A stretch of DNA of 64,000 nucleotides, taken from NCBI GenBank assembly GCA_965116165.1, contig OZ220484.1, positions 806,001 through 870,000 of the forward strand, read 5' to 3'. Source of the DNA: Azophilus sp965116165. Its GTDB lineage: Bacteria; Pseudomonadota; Gammaproteobacteria; Pseudomonadales; Azotimanducaceae. A program made the position numbers and the translations under genes. Of the stretch, positions 33,521 through 43,431 are shown one piece after another (the first letter of the stretch is position 1; every line of letters starts with the position of its first letter). Under the pieces are notes generated by a model. It saw nothing but the letters and a program-made list of their open reading frames with translations. It was not told where the DNA came from and made no database searches.

Positions 33521-34534
33521 GTACGCTGTCAGATTGGCTGGACGGTAACCCGCAAGCGCTTGATAGCGTTCGTGAACGGATGGGTGAATGCCCTCCAACG
33601 CTGGCCCCAGTTTCCCGATGGGACGCGAAAGGACTCCTCTGACCCGATATATGCCCTTCCAGGAGCGGTGCAATTTACCCAACGGATTCGGCTTCACGAA
33701 GCTGCGTCTATAGTCCGGGTCGAAAGATAGCCCGTGCGTTTCGGCGCGGGACCACATCCAATCCAAGGCCAGATCCGAGAGGCCTGTATTCGCATTGCCG
33801 CCACCCACATCGCCGTGCACGCCGGCAAACCACTGCTGTTCGATCAACTGCCCCGGACCCGGCAACTGCCGCCAAAGGGTGGGCTCGAAATCAATGCGCC
33901 TTTCGTCGATGGCGACGGCGTGGCAGGCATGGTCGATGATCGGGCTTAGGGTGGTGTCGTGAAAGGCGTACCGACGCTTCCTGCCCGTGAGCTCGACGAT
34001 TCCCTCCACGATTTGTTCGACGATTCCGCTTGGCACGCCAAGCGCCCCGACGGTATCCCAAACGCCGATGAAGTTAATGCGCACATCGCGTGAGTGCGCG
34101 CGGCGAAACCCGACCACGGATAACGCATCCCGCCCGGCTCGCCCCCGATACAGACGGTAGGCTTTGGGAATGAGATGCGTACCTATCTTGCCCAATAGGC
34201 CGACATGACGGATAAAACCGGCGAGGCTGCGGGCCGTGTAGGCACCCCGGCTAAAGCCGAAAAGATAGATTTGATCGCCATCAACATAGTTGTGCGCCAA
34301 AAACCGATAGGCGTCTTGAATATTTCTATCGATGCCAGCGCCGAGCAAGCCGCCGCTCAGCTTGTCGTGATAGGAACCGATACCCCAGTCGTAGAACACC
34401 ACCTGCCGTATGCCCGCCTCGTCCAACGGCCGCACAGCCCGCGCCGTGCGCACCACATTGGTGACGTGATGTTGATCGGGGCTGTTCCAGGTGCCGTCGC
34501 AACAGACGATCAGGCGCTTTGCGTACCTCTCCAT
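33506..34534 (-). CDS. DUF2235 alpha/beta-hydrolase
   Basis: A 342-residue protein of the DUF2235 group, related to the Tle1-type phospholipase effectors but common also as a stand-alone cytoplasmic hydrolase. It starts RLIVCCDGTWNSPDQHHVTN, and has the serine-hydrolase elbow IYLFGFSRGAYTARSLAGFI (G-F-S-R-G), then NFIGVWDTVGALGVPS and the histidine-containing WFAGVHGDVGGG. The final residues LRNL and the stop are encoded by an R1 repeat end, so the natural C-terminus is probably altered slightly. No secretion-system genes are nearby, which argues against an effector role. Confidence 0.82.
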   Translation of the reverse strand: MERYAKRLIVCCDGTWNSPDQHHVTNVVRTARAVRPLDEAGIRQVVFYDWGIGSYHDKLSGGLLGAGIDRNIQDAYRFLAHNYVDGDQIYLFGFSRGAYTARSLAGFIRHVGLLGKIGTHLIPKAYRLYRGRAGRDALSVVGFRRAHSRDVRINFIGVWDTVGALGVPSGIVEQIVEGIVELTGRKRRYAFHDTTLSPIIDHACHAVAIDERRIDFEPTLWRQLPGPGQLIEQQWFAGVHGDVGGGNANTGLSDLALDWMWSRAETHGLSFDPDYRRSFVKPNPLGKLHRSWKGIYRVRGVLSRPIGKLGPALEGIHPSVHERYQALAGYRPANLTAYLRNL

Positions 34535-34545
34535 TATTCCTGTCC

Positions 34546-34683
34546 CTAACCCGACCTATTCATGAATAAACTACTGCGGCCGTCAATAGCGGCGAAATCA
34601 CTGGCCGTGCTCCCACCGTACGCTCTTACCCCGCGCACCCAATGCTTTCACTACTCTTGCCGTCCCTCGCCACGTTCATTCGC
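34546..34683. repeat. R3 element, right end clipped
   Basis: Begins CTAACCCGACCTATTCATGA and ends within CACGTTCATTC. The outer part of the right terminal repeat is missing. The stop codon of the BCCT transporter gene lies in it. Confidence 0.8.
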
Positions 34684-36178
34684 GCCGCAGCTCGATAAAC
34701 AGCGCGATGGTCATGGCGACAAGGATGGCCATCACCGGTAGGGAAACCACCAGCACCGCCGACTGCACGGCGCGCAGGCCGCCGACCAGCATCAGCGCCA
34801 ATGGCAGCACCATCAGGGCGAACGCCCAGAATACGCGATGCCATCGCACCGGATTGGCGCCCGCCGGCAGCCGTCGCGTCGCGGCCGCGGCGATGGAATA
34901 GGAGGCGGAGTCGTAGGTGGTGGCAACAAATATAAAGGCCATCACGACAAAGGCGATCAGCGGCAGCGGCTGGAGGGGCAACGCCTGTACGATGGCGGCA
35001 ATGGCGGTGTCCGCCTGCTCGGCGGCAACCATTTCACGCACGGCCACCGTTCCCTGCATGTCCATCCACATCGCCGTGTTGCCGATGGTGATGTAGAAAA
35101 GTGCGCAGCCGAGCGTTCCAAAGCCGACCATCCCGAAAATGAGTTGCTTGAGCGTTCGCCCCCGGGAGATGCGGGTAACGCAGATACCGACATAGGGGCC
35201 GTAGGCCAGCCACCAAGCCCAGTAGAAAATGCTCCAATCCTCGATAAAACCGGATTCGAGGACCGGATCGGTCCAGGTGTTGAGGCGCACGAACTCCTGG
35301 ATCATGAGGCCGAGGCTGTTGGTGCCGAGCTTCAACGAGAACAGCGTGGGGCCGGCGAGCAGCACGAACCCGGCAAACAAAGCGGCAATGGCCACGTTCA
35401 CATCGCTGAAGCGCTTGATGCCCTTGTCCAAGCCCAAATAGACGCTCAACGCGAACAGCATGACCGACACGAACGCAACGGCCATATCCAGGGTACCGGA
35501 CTCCGCGATGTTGAAAAGAGCGCCGATGCAGGCGGCGATCATTGGCGTCGCCAAACCCAACGAGGTTCCGGCGCCGCCGACAAGGGCAATGATGAAGATG
35601 AAATCGACCGCGCGGCCAAGCGGCCGATGCACAACATCGTCGCCGGCCAGGCCAACCAGTGATGTGGACAGACGCAGGTGTGGGATATTGCGTTGGTAGT
35701 AGGGATAGGCGATGGCCACGGTCGGCAGGCAGTACAGGCACCAGGCGGAAAATCCCCAGTGAAAGATGCCGTAGGTGGCGGCCCATTCCCGCGCCTCGGG
35801 GGAACCCGAGTCCAGGCCGAACGGCGGATCGTTCAGATAGAACGCCCACTCGATGGGCGACCAGTAAAGCAGGCCGCCGCCGATGCCGGCACAGAACAGC
35901 ATCCCCATCCAGGAAACATCCGAATAGGCCGGACGGGCATCGGCGCCCCCCAGCCGTCGATGGCCGTGCTTCCCCAGCGCCAGAACCAGCAACACCACGG
36001 CGGTGGCCAGCGTGATCCACTGATAGCCGATGCCGAAATTGGTGGCGATAAAGTTGTAGATGTCCGAAACGGCGACCGACGCCTGCTCCGGGGCGATTAC
36101 GAGGGGGATGCAGGCGACTCCGATCAACCCCGCGGAGGCGATGAACAAAACCTTGTCGATTTGTGGCCCGGTTCGCAT
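34676..36178 (-). CDS. BCCT-family betaine/carnitine/choline transporter
   Basis: A 500-residue secondary transporter with 12 predicted helices, taking up quaternary-ammonium or related zwitterionic solutes. Family hallmarks are MLFCAGIGGGLLYWSPIEWA, YGIFHWGFSAWCLYCLPTVA and the substrate-site stretch WSIFYWAWWLAYGPYVGICV followed by TRISRGRTLKQLI. The C-terminus (IALFIELRRE) is short, without the long cytosolic osmosensor of BetP. The stop codon TGA at 34678-34676 lies inside an R3 repeat, so a longer tail may have been lost. ATG 36178 is chosen. Confidence 0.9.
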   Translation of the reverse strand: MRTGPQIDKVLFIASAGLIGVACIPLVIAPEQASVAVSDIYNFIATNFGIGYQWITLATAVVLLVLALGKHGHRRLGGADARPAYSDVSWMGMLFCAGIGGGLLYWSPIEWAFYLNDPPFGLDSGSPEAREWAATYGIFHWGFSAWCLYCLPTVAIAYPYYQRNIPHLRLSTSLVGLAGDDVVHRPLGRAVDFIFIIALVGGAGTSLGLATPMIAACIGALFNIAESGTLDMAVAFVSVMLFALSVYLGLDKGIKRFSDVNVAIAALFAGFVLLAGPTLFSLKLGTNSLGLMIQEFVRLNTWTDPVLESGFIEDWSIFYWAWWLAYGPYVGICVTRISRGRTLKQLIFGMVGFGTLGCALFYITIGNTAMWMDMQGTVAVREMVAAEQADTAIAAIVQALPLQPLPLIAFVVMAFIFVATTYDSASYSIAAAATRRLPAGANPVRWHRVFWAFALMVLPLALMLVGGLRAVQSAVLVVSLPVMAILVAMTIALFIELRRE

Positions 36179-36261
36179 GCCCCTCCCGGGTAGGCTGGCC
36201 GAAAGCGCAACACCCTAACCCATATCCGGGGGGAAACGCCAAAAAGTGCTCTACCCAGCAG

Positions 36262-36386
36262 CAATTCCCGCTAACGATGCGCGATTATTCGGTTGGGTCC
36301 AAATAACGAGCGAAATGGACCATTCAGGCATGAGTCGGGCACCACTTTTTGAGTATCGCCGTGCTTAACGGGAATTGCTGCCTACC
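36262..36386. repeat. R5 element, full copy
   Basis: About 125 bp bounded by GCAATTCCCGCTAACGATGC and the inverse of GCAGCAATTCCCGTTAAGCA. Related complete copies are at 49558 and 56573. A partial copy follows directly (36387-36480). Confidence 0.8.
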
Positions 36387-36480
36387 CAACGCAATTCCCG
36401 CCAAACGTGGCAGTGCCCGAAAGTTGGCGCCCAACCAGCGCCTGAATGGTCAATTCCGATGGGTATTCGGACCCCAACGG
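36387..36480. repeat. R5 element, partial and diverged copy
   Basis: GCAATTCCCGCCAAACGTGG, then AACCAGCGCCTGAATGGTC and a degenerate right part. Lies head-to-tail with the full R5 copy, leaving no room for a gene between 36180 and 36500. Confidence 0.6.
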
Positions 36481-36502
36481 CATCCCCTACCCGGTAATGG
36501 CT

Positions 36503-36607
36503 CAAGGAAGATCTGAACAATTCGACGGAGCAGCATCTAGCTAATCGTAAGCTATTGATTTTATTAATTCGGATGCCGCGACTACAGGATTAATCAGAGG
36601 TTCCTCA
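36503..36607 (+). repeat. R1 element, full copy
   Basis: CAAGGAAGATCTGAACAATT to TAATCAGAGGTTCCTCAA. Lies 70 bases downstream of the DUF4143 ATPase stop. Confidence 0.85.
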
Positions 36608-36676
36608 ACTTGAAGTCCGGATTCGCCGAGCACCTTTGACAACAGGGTTTACCAAGCACTTAGGAGGCACCATCCC

Positions 36677-37855
36677 CTACCCGCCCAGCAGCTCGTTGGG
36701 CATGCCATCAATGGGTACGGCGGCAACACCATCGGCGAGCGGATAGGCGTTGGGTGTCCGGCAGATGACCGACATGCTTGCGACAGCATCCGCCTCAAGC
36801 ACGGAGAGCAGCTTGCGCAATCCCGCCGCATCGCGACTGCGGGGTTGTTCCGTCCACTTGGCGTCCGCGAGGTGGAATCGTCCGGCGCGGTGCACGAGAA
36901 AATCCGCTTCCCGAGCCCGGTCGTGCCAGAAGTTGATGTCCCAGCCCCCGCGACGATTCGACTGGGAGCGGCGCAACTCGGCGCAAACCAGGGTTTCCCA
37001 CAATGCCCCGGTCAACGGCGATGCGCGCAAATCGTCCACGCTATGCATGCCGCAGAGGAATGCCGCCAGACCCGCATCCCGCAGGTACAGCTTGGGGCGC
37101 TTGACCAGGGAAACTGTGGCATTGCCATACCAAGGCTCCAGGAGCACGAGCTGGTGGGAGGCCTCCAGCACCGACAACCAGGCCGCGCCGGTTGAGCCAC
37201 TAATGCCCACATCCCGGGCGAGGTCGGCGCGGTTGAGCAGTTGCGCCGAACGCAATGCCGAAGCACGCAGGAAGCGCTCGTAGTCGCGCAGGCTCGTTAC
37301 ATCGAGCAGTTGGCGCAGATCCCGCTCAAGGTATGTGACCACATAGGATTGCAGAAAGCCGCGCGATTCTATCGCGATGTTTTCGTACAACTCGGGGAAG
37401 CCGCCGCGCACCAGGAACTGTTCGACGGTCAGGTCTGGATGGGCGGCCTTGGCCTCGGCGAAGGTAAGGGCCTCAAGTTCAATGATATCCGCCCGCCCCG
37501 CGAGCGACTCCGAAACCGAGCGCATGAGGCGGAGTGGTTGCGAACCGGTGAGCAGGAAAGCGCCGGGACGGTCGCGATGCTGGTCCACGACGATTTTCAG
37601 GCGGCGAAACAGACCCGGCGCGTACTGAACCTCATCGACGATCAGCGGCGGCGGATGCCGGGCAAGAAAGGAGTTCGGATCCAATTGCGCCTGCTCGGCC
37701 TCGCTCGGCAAGTCGAGCGATACGAAATTGTGATTCGGAAACAGACGGCGCACGAGGCTGGTCTTGCCCGTTTGCCGAGCACCGGTCAGAACCACGACGG
37801 GGCGGGTGGCGGCGCGCCGCAAGAGCAGGGGCTCAATCTGTCGATCAATCCACAT
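36677..37855 (-). CDS. AAA ATPase with DUF4143 domain
   Basis: A 392-residue protein: N-terminal AAA_14 P-loop ATPase with Walker A LTGARQTGKTSLVRRLF, Walker B PPLIVDEVQYAPGLFRRLKI and sensor LLTGSQPLRLMRSVSESLAG, then a C-terminal DUF4143 region with a PD-(D/E)XK-like ending (WDINFWHDRAREADFLVHRA, GRFHLADAKWTE). Such proteins are widespread in mobile DNA and vary between strains. Their function is not clearly known. It is single, with no partner gene. No frame damage. ATG 37855 is taken. Confidence 0.85.
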   Translation of the reverse strand: MWIDRQIEPLLLRRAATRPVVVLTGARQTGKTSLVRRLFPNHNFVSLDLPSEAEQAQLDPNSFLARHPPPLIVDEVQYAPGLFRRLKIVVDQHRDRPGAFLLTGSQPLRLMRSVSESLAGRADIIELEALTFAEAKAAHPDLTVEQFLVRGGFPELYENIAIESRGFLQSYVVTYLERDLRQLLDVTSLRDYERFLRASALRSAQLLNRADLARDVGISGSTGAAWLSVLEASHQLVLLEPWYGNATVSLVKRPKLYLRDAGLAAFLCGMHSVDDLRASPLTGALWETLVCAELRRSQSNRRGGWDINFWHDRAREADFLVHRAGRFHLADAKWTEQPRSRDAAGLRKLLSVLEADAVASMSVICRTPNAYPLADGVAAVPIDGMPNELLGG

Positions 37856-37921
37856 TGGACGAATTGTACGATGTGATCGAACAAAATACCCGATTGTTGG
37901 GTTGTGGGTTTATTCGAAGTG

Positions 37922-38028
37922 TTAGGGAAGGTCTGAACAATTCGATAGAGAAGAATTGATCTAATCGTAAGATATTGATTTTATTGACTTGAATGCCGCT
38001 TCTACAGGATTAATCAGAGGTTCCTTAG
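37922..38028 (+). repeat. R1 element, full copy
   Basis: TTAGGGAAGGTCTGAACAAT to TAATCAGAGGTTCCTTAG. The rest of the gap to the TonB receptor gene (38029-38341) holds no gene I can support. Confidence 0.85.
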
Positions 38029-38341
38029 TCCAAAGCATTGTTGTTCTCTTTGTCCAACTCCAGAGAAACTCTGATCAATTGAGCCGTGAGACGATTGATG
38101 GCTTCGTGGTATTGAACGAGCCGAGTGGATCCCCAACAGCAAGTCAGACACCTCCAAGGGCTCCACAAATGTCCAGGGGCGAGGCTTTGGCGTTACTGCC
38201 CGCCGAGGCTCACTGCCGCGCCCTCGCCGGGTGAGCTGGCAGCGCATGGCGGAAACCCCGTGGCGCACCGGGAGGAAATCAGGGGTTGGACAAGTGGATA
38301 GGGGGAGTGGGCAAAATCGTCCCCGCGCAAAATGAAAAAAA

Positions 38342-38371
38342 ATTGCACTTCAAGACAGGATTCACATACGA
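38342..38371 (+). promoter_or_regulatory. Possible sigma-70 promoter of the TonB receptor gene
   Basis: TTGCAC and TACGAT separated by 18 bases, about 45 bases before the GGAGGAGG ribosome site. Weak but the best candidate in the gap. Confidence 0.25.
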
Positions 38372-38415
38372 TTGTGGGCTGGACACTTGAATTACCTATT
38401 TGGAGGAGGAATTTC

Positions 38416-40872
38416 ATGAGAAGGAACTTTCTGCCCGCCATGCTTGGCGGTATGGGAATGGCTATTGCCCTAGCGTCGATGGGGGAGGGCATCGTTTCCA
38501 CTGTTGTCGCCCAAGAAGCGTCGCTGGCGATTGAAGAGGTGATCGTAACGGCACGGAAACGCGAGGAATCGGCCCAGGAGGTTCCCGTGGCAATCACGGC
38601 GCTGTCACAGGAACTCACCCAGTCAACCATCCGCGACCTGACGGACCTAAACGGCTTTGCCCCCAATGTGCGCATCGGCAACGACCGTTCGCGCAGCAAC
38701 GCCGCTTCCATAACGATTCGCGGCATCAGTCCAACCCGCACCGACGACAACTCCTTCGACTCGCCGATTGCGGTGATGATCGACGGCATTTATCTGGGCA
38801 CGCTCGGCGGGCAGCTCCTGGAGAATTTTGACTTGGAGCGGGTGGAAATTCTGCGTGGCCCCCAAGGCACCCTGTTTGGCAAGAACACTGTGGGGGGGGT
38901 CGTCAACGTCATCCGTAGCCGCCCCACGGGCGAGTTGGGTGGACGTTTCAAGGTCACCGCCGGCAAGTGGGATCAGCGCGAATTTCGCGGTGTTCTGAAT
39001 ATGCCCATCATTGAGGACAAGCTTGCCGGCAAGGTCTTTTTTTCGGGCATCAAGAACGACGGTTGGATGCCCAACACGACGGTGGAGCGACGGGTGCCCA
39101 AGACCGACTATGAAAACTACGGCGCAACGTTTCTGCTCACGCCAAATGACCGCTTCGAAGCGCTGTTGACTGTCGAGAAGTTTGCCGACGACAGCGAATT
39201 GGGCGCCTTTCTCGGCAACTACAATTTGGCACCCGGGGTAGCGGCCAAGCCGAGCGACCCCCGCCAGCAGGATCTCTCCGAGGGCTTTCTGTCCTGCACC
39301 CTGTTCGCCTCGGGTGCATTTCCACAATGGAACTCCGATGTTCCCTGCCGGACCAGCCTCGATGTGCCCAAAGTTTCCACATCCGATCTACCAAATCCCG
39401 CAAACACGGATGTGGAAGCCTATACCCTCAACATGAGCTACGATGTTTCCGACAATATCCGCATCGCATCGGTTACCGGGTATCGCGACGGTGTTGAAGA
39501 TCGCATATACGATTTTGACGGCACGGAGAGCAACCACATCACGATCGAACGTCTCAACGACTATGATCAGTTCAGTCAAGAGCTGCGTGTCGAAGCCTCT
39601 TGGAGCAACCTCTCGGTGGTTGTTGGAGGCTACTATTGGAACAGTGAGTTCGAGCAGGACTGGGTAACTGGCGGCGAGTTCTGGAAGTTCGTCGGCACCC
39701 TCGGCACCAGCGGCTATGACCTCACGAACAACACCTGGCTCAACCCCGCCACAACCGGGCCGTCCCCCTTGGAGTTGTGTTGGGCTTTGGCCTTCGGCAA
39801 TGTCCGCTGCGATACCGGGGCGACGCTCGAAGGCCTCGGGCCGGCCTATACGCAGCGCCTGCTGGAAAGCCAAGAAACCGAATCAATCGCTTTCTTCGCC
39901 CAGGCCGAATGGGAGTTTGTGCCGAATTGGATTTTGACGGCGGGCCTACGCTGGACGGAAGAGAAGAAAGACTTTATGGCCGGTCAGGCCTACCTAGCCT
40001 CGATGGCGCGCCAGCGGGTGCGCAACTTCCCGGATTACGCCATTCTCGACAACAAGTGGAGTGAAATCTCACCCAAGCTCGGCCTGTCCCACCAGTTGTC
40101 CGACGATATCCTGATCTACGCGTCCTACTCGGAAGGATTCCACTCCGGGGGATTTTTCGGTGTCAATCAGAATGTGGCGGATTTCATCCGCGACCAGTAC
40201 GACCCCGAGTTCGCCAATTCTTGGGAAGGGGGCATAAAAAGCCAGTTGTTCAACAACCGAGTCCAGTTGAACGCTGCCTACTTCTTTAACGACTTCAAAG
40301 ACAAACAGGAACAGGCCGTACAGTTCGACCCAAGCACCAACACGGTGGCAACGGTGTTCGACAATGTGGCAACGGCAACCTACCAGGGTGTTGAGGTCGA
40401 ACTGCAATGGGTGGCCAGCGAATACTTGAATGTCTTTGCGTCCTTTGGTTGGCTTGATGCCGAATACGACGAGTTTGAAACGGACCTGAACCCGAACGAC
40501 GACGCCGCCTTTGGGTCGGTTGTCGAAGACGCCACGCACCTGACGCCGCGCAACGCCCCGGAGATCACCTACGGCGTTGGTGCCGTATTCTCGATGCCGG
40601 CGGGTCCGGGCACGTTGGAAGTCTATGGCAAGTACGATTGGGTCGATGAAATAGAAACGAACTTGCTCAATCTTGATGTTGGCCGGGTCAGTTCCCAGGA
40701 GAACCTCAACGCCTCGATTTCTTACCTTTACGGCAACATGTCGCTCACGCTGTTTGGCCGCAACCTGACCGACGAGATCTATGAGGTTCCGGCGATCATC
40801 GCGCCACTGTTCGCCTCATCGACAATCGTGCCGGGAACTTCCTGGGGCGTGGAATTCGAGATGGAGCTGTAG
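38416..40872 (+). CDS. TonB-dependent outer-membrane receptor
   Basis: An 818-residue receptor. Signal peptide at 1-33 (LPAMLGGMGMAIALASMGEG, cleaved near VVAQEA), then the TonB-box region EEVIVTARKREESAQEVPVA, plug motifs SITIRGISPTRTDDNSFDSP and VEILRGPQGTLFGKNTVGGV, and a C-terminal beta strand ending GVEFEMEL. GGAGGAGG before ATG 38416 makes the start certain. A run of eight G (38892-38899) sits in the plug. It is a single-gene unit bounded by a strong terminator. Substrate unknown; the subtype is the large Sphingomonad/Gammaproteobacterial catabolic group rather than a classical siderophore receptor. Confidence 0.92.
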   Translation: MRRNFLPAMLGGMGMAIALASMGEGIVSTVVAQEASLAIEEVIVTARKREESAQEVPVAITALSQELTQSTIRDLTDLNGFAPNVRIGNDRSRSNAASITIRGISPTRTDDNSFDSPIAVMIDGIYLGTLGGQLLENFDLERVEILRGPQGTLFGKNTVGGVVNVIRSRPTGELGGRFKVTAGKWDQREFRGVLNMPIIEDKLAGKVFFSGIKNDGWMPNTTVERRVPKTDYENYGATFLLTPNDRFEALLTVEKFADDSELGAFLGNYNLAPGVAAKPSDPRQQDLSEGFLSCTLFASGAFPQWNSDVPCRTSLDVPKVSTSDLPNPANTDVEAYTLNMSYDVSDNIRIASVTGYRDGVEDRIYDFDGTESNHITIERLNDYDQFSQELRVEASWSNLSVVVGGYYWNSEFEQDWVTGGEFWKFVGTLGTSGYDLTNNTWLNPATTGPSPLELCWALAFGNVRCDTGATLEGLGPAYTQRLLESQETESIAFFAQAEWEFVPNWILTAGLRWTEEKKDFMAGQAYLASMARQRVRNFPDYAILDNKWSEISPKLGLSHQLSDDILIYASYSEGFHSGGFFGVNQNVADFIRDQYDPEFANSWEGGIKSQLFNNRVQLNAAYFFNDFKDKQEQAVQFDPSTNTVATVFDNVATATYQGVEVELQWVASEYLNVFASFGWLDAEYDEFETDLNPNDDAAFGSVVEDATHLTPRNAPEITYGVGAVFSMPAGPGTLEVYGKYDWVDEIETNLLNLDVGRVSSQENLNASISYLYGNMSLTLFGRNLTDEIYEVPAIIAPLFASSTIVPGTSWGVEFEMEL

Positions 40873-40909
40873 CGCGGCGTCTGTGGAAACCCTCAACCGC
40901 AAAGATGCG

Positions 40910-40935
40910 AAGGCCCGGGAACCCGGGCCTTTTGC
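40910..40935. terminator. Bidirectional intrinsic terminator
   Basis: AAGGCCCGGG and CCCGGGCCTT pair perfectly around an AA loop, with T-rich sequence after it and A-rich sequence before it. It serves both the TonB receptor gene and the convergent membrane-protein gene. Confidence 0.8.
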
Positions 40936-40962
40936 TTTGCGGCCGCCGAATCATCGGGACCA

Positions 40963-43431
40963 TCAAGGATCGCCCACCGCCCCCCGGAATGAAACGCCGG
41001 CGATCTGAATCGGAACCCCACCATGCGCCACACCGAATACCCTGGCGGTGACGGCCCCGGCCGGGGCGACAACCTCCTGTCCCACAACCGACCAGTCCCG
41101 CCCGCATTCAAAGACCCTGATGTCGGTCTTTATAAATTTTCCGCTTTGGTCAGCCCAATTCACCTGAACCCGGCCGAGTCCGGCCTGGTTGTGGCATTTC
41201 GCTGTGACCCGCTGCCAGTAAAAATCGCCTTCGCGCACGGCAACCTCCTGCAAAGCGTTGTCTACCAGGGTCACGGCTATGGCACCGGACGCCAAGAACT
41301 CAATACCCTTCGAAAGTCTCCATGACGGTGCCTCAAACTGGTTCGGCCTTTCGATTAATTCCCTAGAGAAAAACGCCTCATCCTGCAACTTGTAGACGGC
41401 CACCGGCCCGAATTGGCCAAGCAGGTCGCCGGTTTCCGCCACCAGTCCGCCAAACCTTTCCTGGTTATCCCTGTGGTGGGCATCGAAAATCAGGTATCTC
41501 CCGCGATGCCTGCTCAGTACTTCCGCAAACGACGCCGATTCTTCAGCGGTGCGCAATTCCATCATAAAATCCCGGTTGTACCAGTTGGCAAACAGTGCCG
41601 GCGAGTCGAGTCCGGCGGCGGCCGGCTCGGCAAGGAACGCCACCGGCGCCCGCTGCTCATTAACCGCATTAACCAGCGCAACCGCCTTGCGCACCGGCAC
41701 CCTGCGACTGACCAATCTGTCTAATTTCTCAGGGCGAAACGCGTCCAATACCGGAACATCGGGATACCTTGGGGTCGCCGCCCCCAAGAACAGCAGATTG
41801 ATCAACACCGTCAACCCCGCAATGCCCACCATGATGGCACCAAGCATCCGGTAATGAGCCCCGCAGCGCGATATGCCCAAGCCAAGCAAGGCGCACAACA
41901 GCAGCAGGACGGGAAAAACGTATCGCAGGTATGCCTGAAACTGAAAAACGACAAGCAGCGAAAACAACGCAACCGCCAGCAGGAGACCAGCTCGCTTGAC
42001 CCGCAGGACAAATAGCGCGGCGCACACCGGAACCCCGAGGGCAAACCATTGAAACCCCGCGCTGCCGATACGCCCCTCAATGAACTGCTCCGAGGCAAAT
42101 ATCAGCAGGTAGGGCAACTGCCATGTTAACTCGGCATCGAACAAGACATTGTTGAAATCCACCGGCGGATAAAGCGGCGATTCGAAGAAACTATTGTAGA
42201 AGGGAAACACCGGATTGCCCGTCTCGACATAGGCAAGCACGTATGGCCAGGCCCCAAGAATCAGAAAGGCAGCCGCGCCCTTGAACAACGCAACCAGGAA
42301 AGCCCCGGAGCCCAGCACCCGCCAACGGTGCAACACCGGCAGGGCGAGCAAGGGAACATAAACCAGCACCACCGCCTTGGCGGCAACCGCGGAACCCAGC
42401 GCTATGCCGGCGTTCAGCATGCCCGCCGAATGGGATTTGGCATCGTATACCGCTCGAAATAGCCACAATGCTCCAGCCACCAGAGAGGCGGACCAGAACG
42501 ACTCGACATAGAGCGAGGATCCAACCAGCAGGGTCACCGGCATCGACAACAGCAACAGGGTCGCCCAGTCCGCGCCCCGCCGGCTCCCGCCGAGCACCAG
42601 GACGAATTCCCGCACGAAACAGGCCGAGAGCAGCAGGAAACCCAAGTTGACCAGCCTAGCGGCCGCCTCTCCAGCGAGCACATAGCCGATGGTGTAGCTC
42701 CAGTCGGCCAGCATGGGCATAAATGTCCAGACATAGAGTTCCGGGTCGAAACTCCAAGCCTTGTTAGCGGCAACATAGGCTGGAACGAACAGGTGCATTG
42801 CCAAGGGATCGTGGGACAATTCCGGCAAAAAGGCCATTGCCAGATAAAGCAACACCAGAGCGCCGAGCAATGCCCTTTCCAAACCGTCATAGCCGTGGTT
42901 GACCCGTTCCCTGAGCCGCTGGAAAACAGCTCTCAGGGTCATTGCAAGGTAACCACGCGCCGCAACCATAGGCACCGCGAGCATGGCCAGATAAGCCCAG
43001 GAATAGTTGACCGAAAAATGCACACCGAAGCCGACGACAGTGGCATATAGGCAGGCGCCCACTAGAATCCTTTGCGGGTCGCCGATGGCCGCATGCCGCC
43101 CGCACAGACGATTCAACAGCATGGTTCCCAGGCACAGGGATGCCCCCAGGTAGGCCGCAACGGCCAGTAACGCCCAGAGCCCTTCCGCCAGCAAGACAAT
43201 CGCAATGCCAAGCAGCGCGGTAACGGCCGCGTAGCCGAGGCGCAGCCATCGGGCACCAAACCATAGGATCAAGGCACAGCCACCGATGAAACCCAGGTGT
43301 CCGTAGCCCCCTCCCGGTAAAACCTCGGGCCAATCCTGTTGCCAAAGCCCGAAGGCGGTAATGGCCACCCCCACCGCCATCGGGGTCGCAATGGCGGCAG
43401 CCGCAAGTGGCATCTTGTGGGCGATACTCAT
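40963..43431 (-). CDS. Large polytopic membrane protein, glycosyltransferase-like
   Basis: An 822-residue protein with about 12-14 membrane spans in the first 550 residues (for example TALLGIAIVLLAEGLWALLA and YVFPVLLLLCALLGLGISRC) and a soluble C-terminal part (IEFLASGAIAVTLVDNALQE, VTAKCHNQAGLGRVQVNWAD). The layout, with a periplasmic loop after helix 1-2 and FLPELSHDPLAMHLFVPAYV, resembles GT-C-fold lipid-sugar-using glycosyltransferases of the PMT/ArnT kind, but no catalytic motif is certain. ATG 43431 overlaps the GtrA stop (ATGA). Together with GtrA and the GT2 enzyme it forms an O-antigen or glycan-modifying set like Gtr operons. Confidence 0.72.
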   Translation of the reverse strand: MSIAHKMPLAAAAIATPMAVGVAITAFGLWQQDWPEVLPGGGYGHLGFIGGCALILWFGARWLRLGYAAVTALLGIAIVLLAEGLWALLAVAAYLGASLCLGTMLLNRLCGRHAAIGDPQRILVGACLYATVVGFGVHFSVNYSWAYLAMLAVPMVAARGYLAMTLRAVFQRLRERVNHGYDGLERALLGALVLLYLAMAFLPELSHDPLAMHLFVPAYVAANKAWSFDPELYVWTFMPMLADWSYTIGYVLAGEAAARLVNLGFLLLSACFVREFVLVLGGSRRGADWATLLLLSMPVTLLVGSSLYVESFWSASLVAGALWLFRAVYDAKSHSAGMLNAGIALGSAVAAKAVVLVYVPLLALPVLHRWRVLGSGAFLVALFKGAAAFLILGAWPYVLAYVETGNPVFPFYNSFFESPLYPPVDFNNVLFDAELTWQLPYLLIFASEQFIEGRIGSAGFQWFALGVPVCAALFVLRVKRAGLLLAVALFSLLVVFQFQAYLRYVFPVLLLLCALLGLGISRCGAHYRMLGAIMVGIAGLTVLINLLFLGAATPRYPDVPVLDAFRPEKLDRLVSRRVPVRKAVALVNAVNEQRAPVAFLAEPAAAGLDSPALFANWYNRDFMMELRTAEESASFAEVLSRHRGRYLIFDAHHRDNQERFGGLVAETGDLLGQFGPVAVYKLQDEAFFSRELIERPNQFEAPSWRLSKGIEFLASGAIAVTLVDNALQEVAVREGDFYWQRVTAKCHNQAGLGRVQVNWADQSGKFIKTDIRVFECGRDWSVVGQEVVAPAGAVTARVFGVAHGGVPIQIAGVSFRGAVGDP

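Noticed and set aside
33506..34534. A type VI secretion effector (Tle1-like)
   Set aside because: DUF2235 fits, but no VgrG, immunity or secretion genes are nearby, and many DUF2235 proteins are not effectors.
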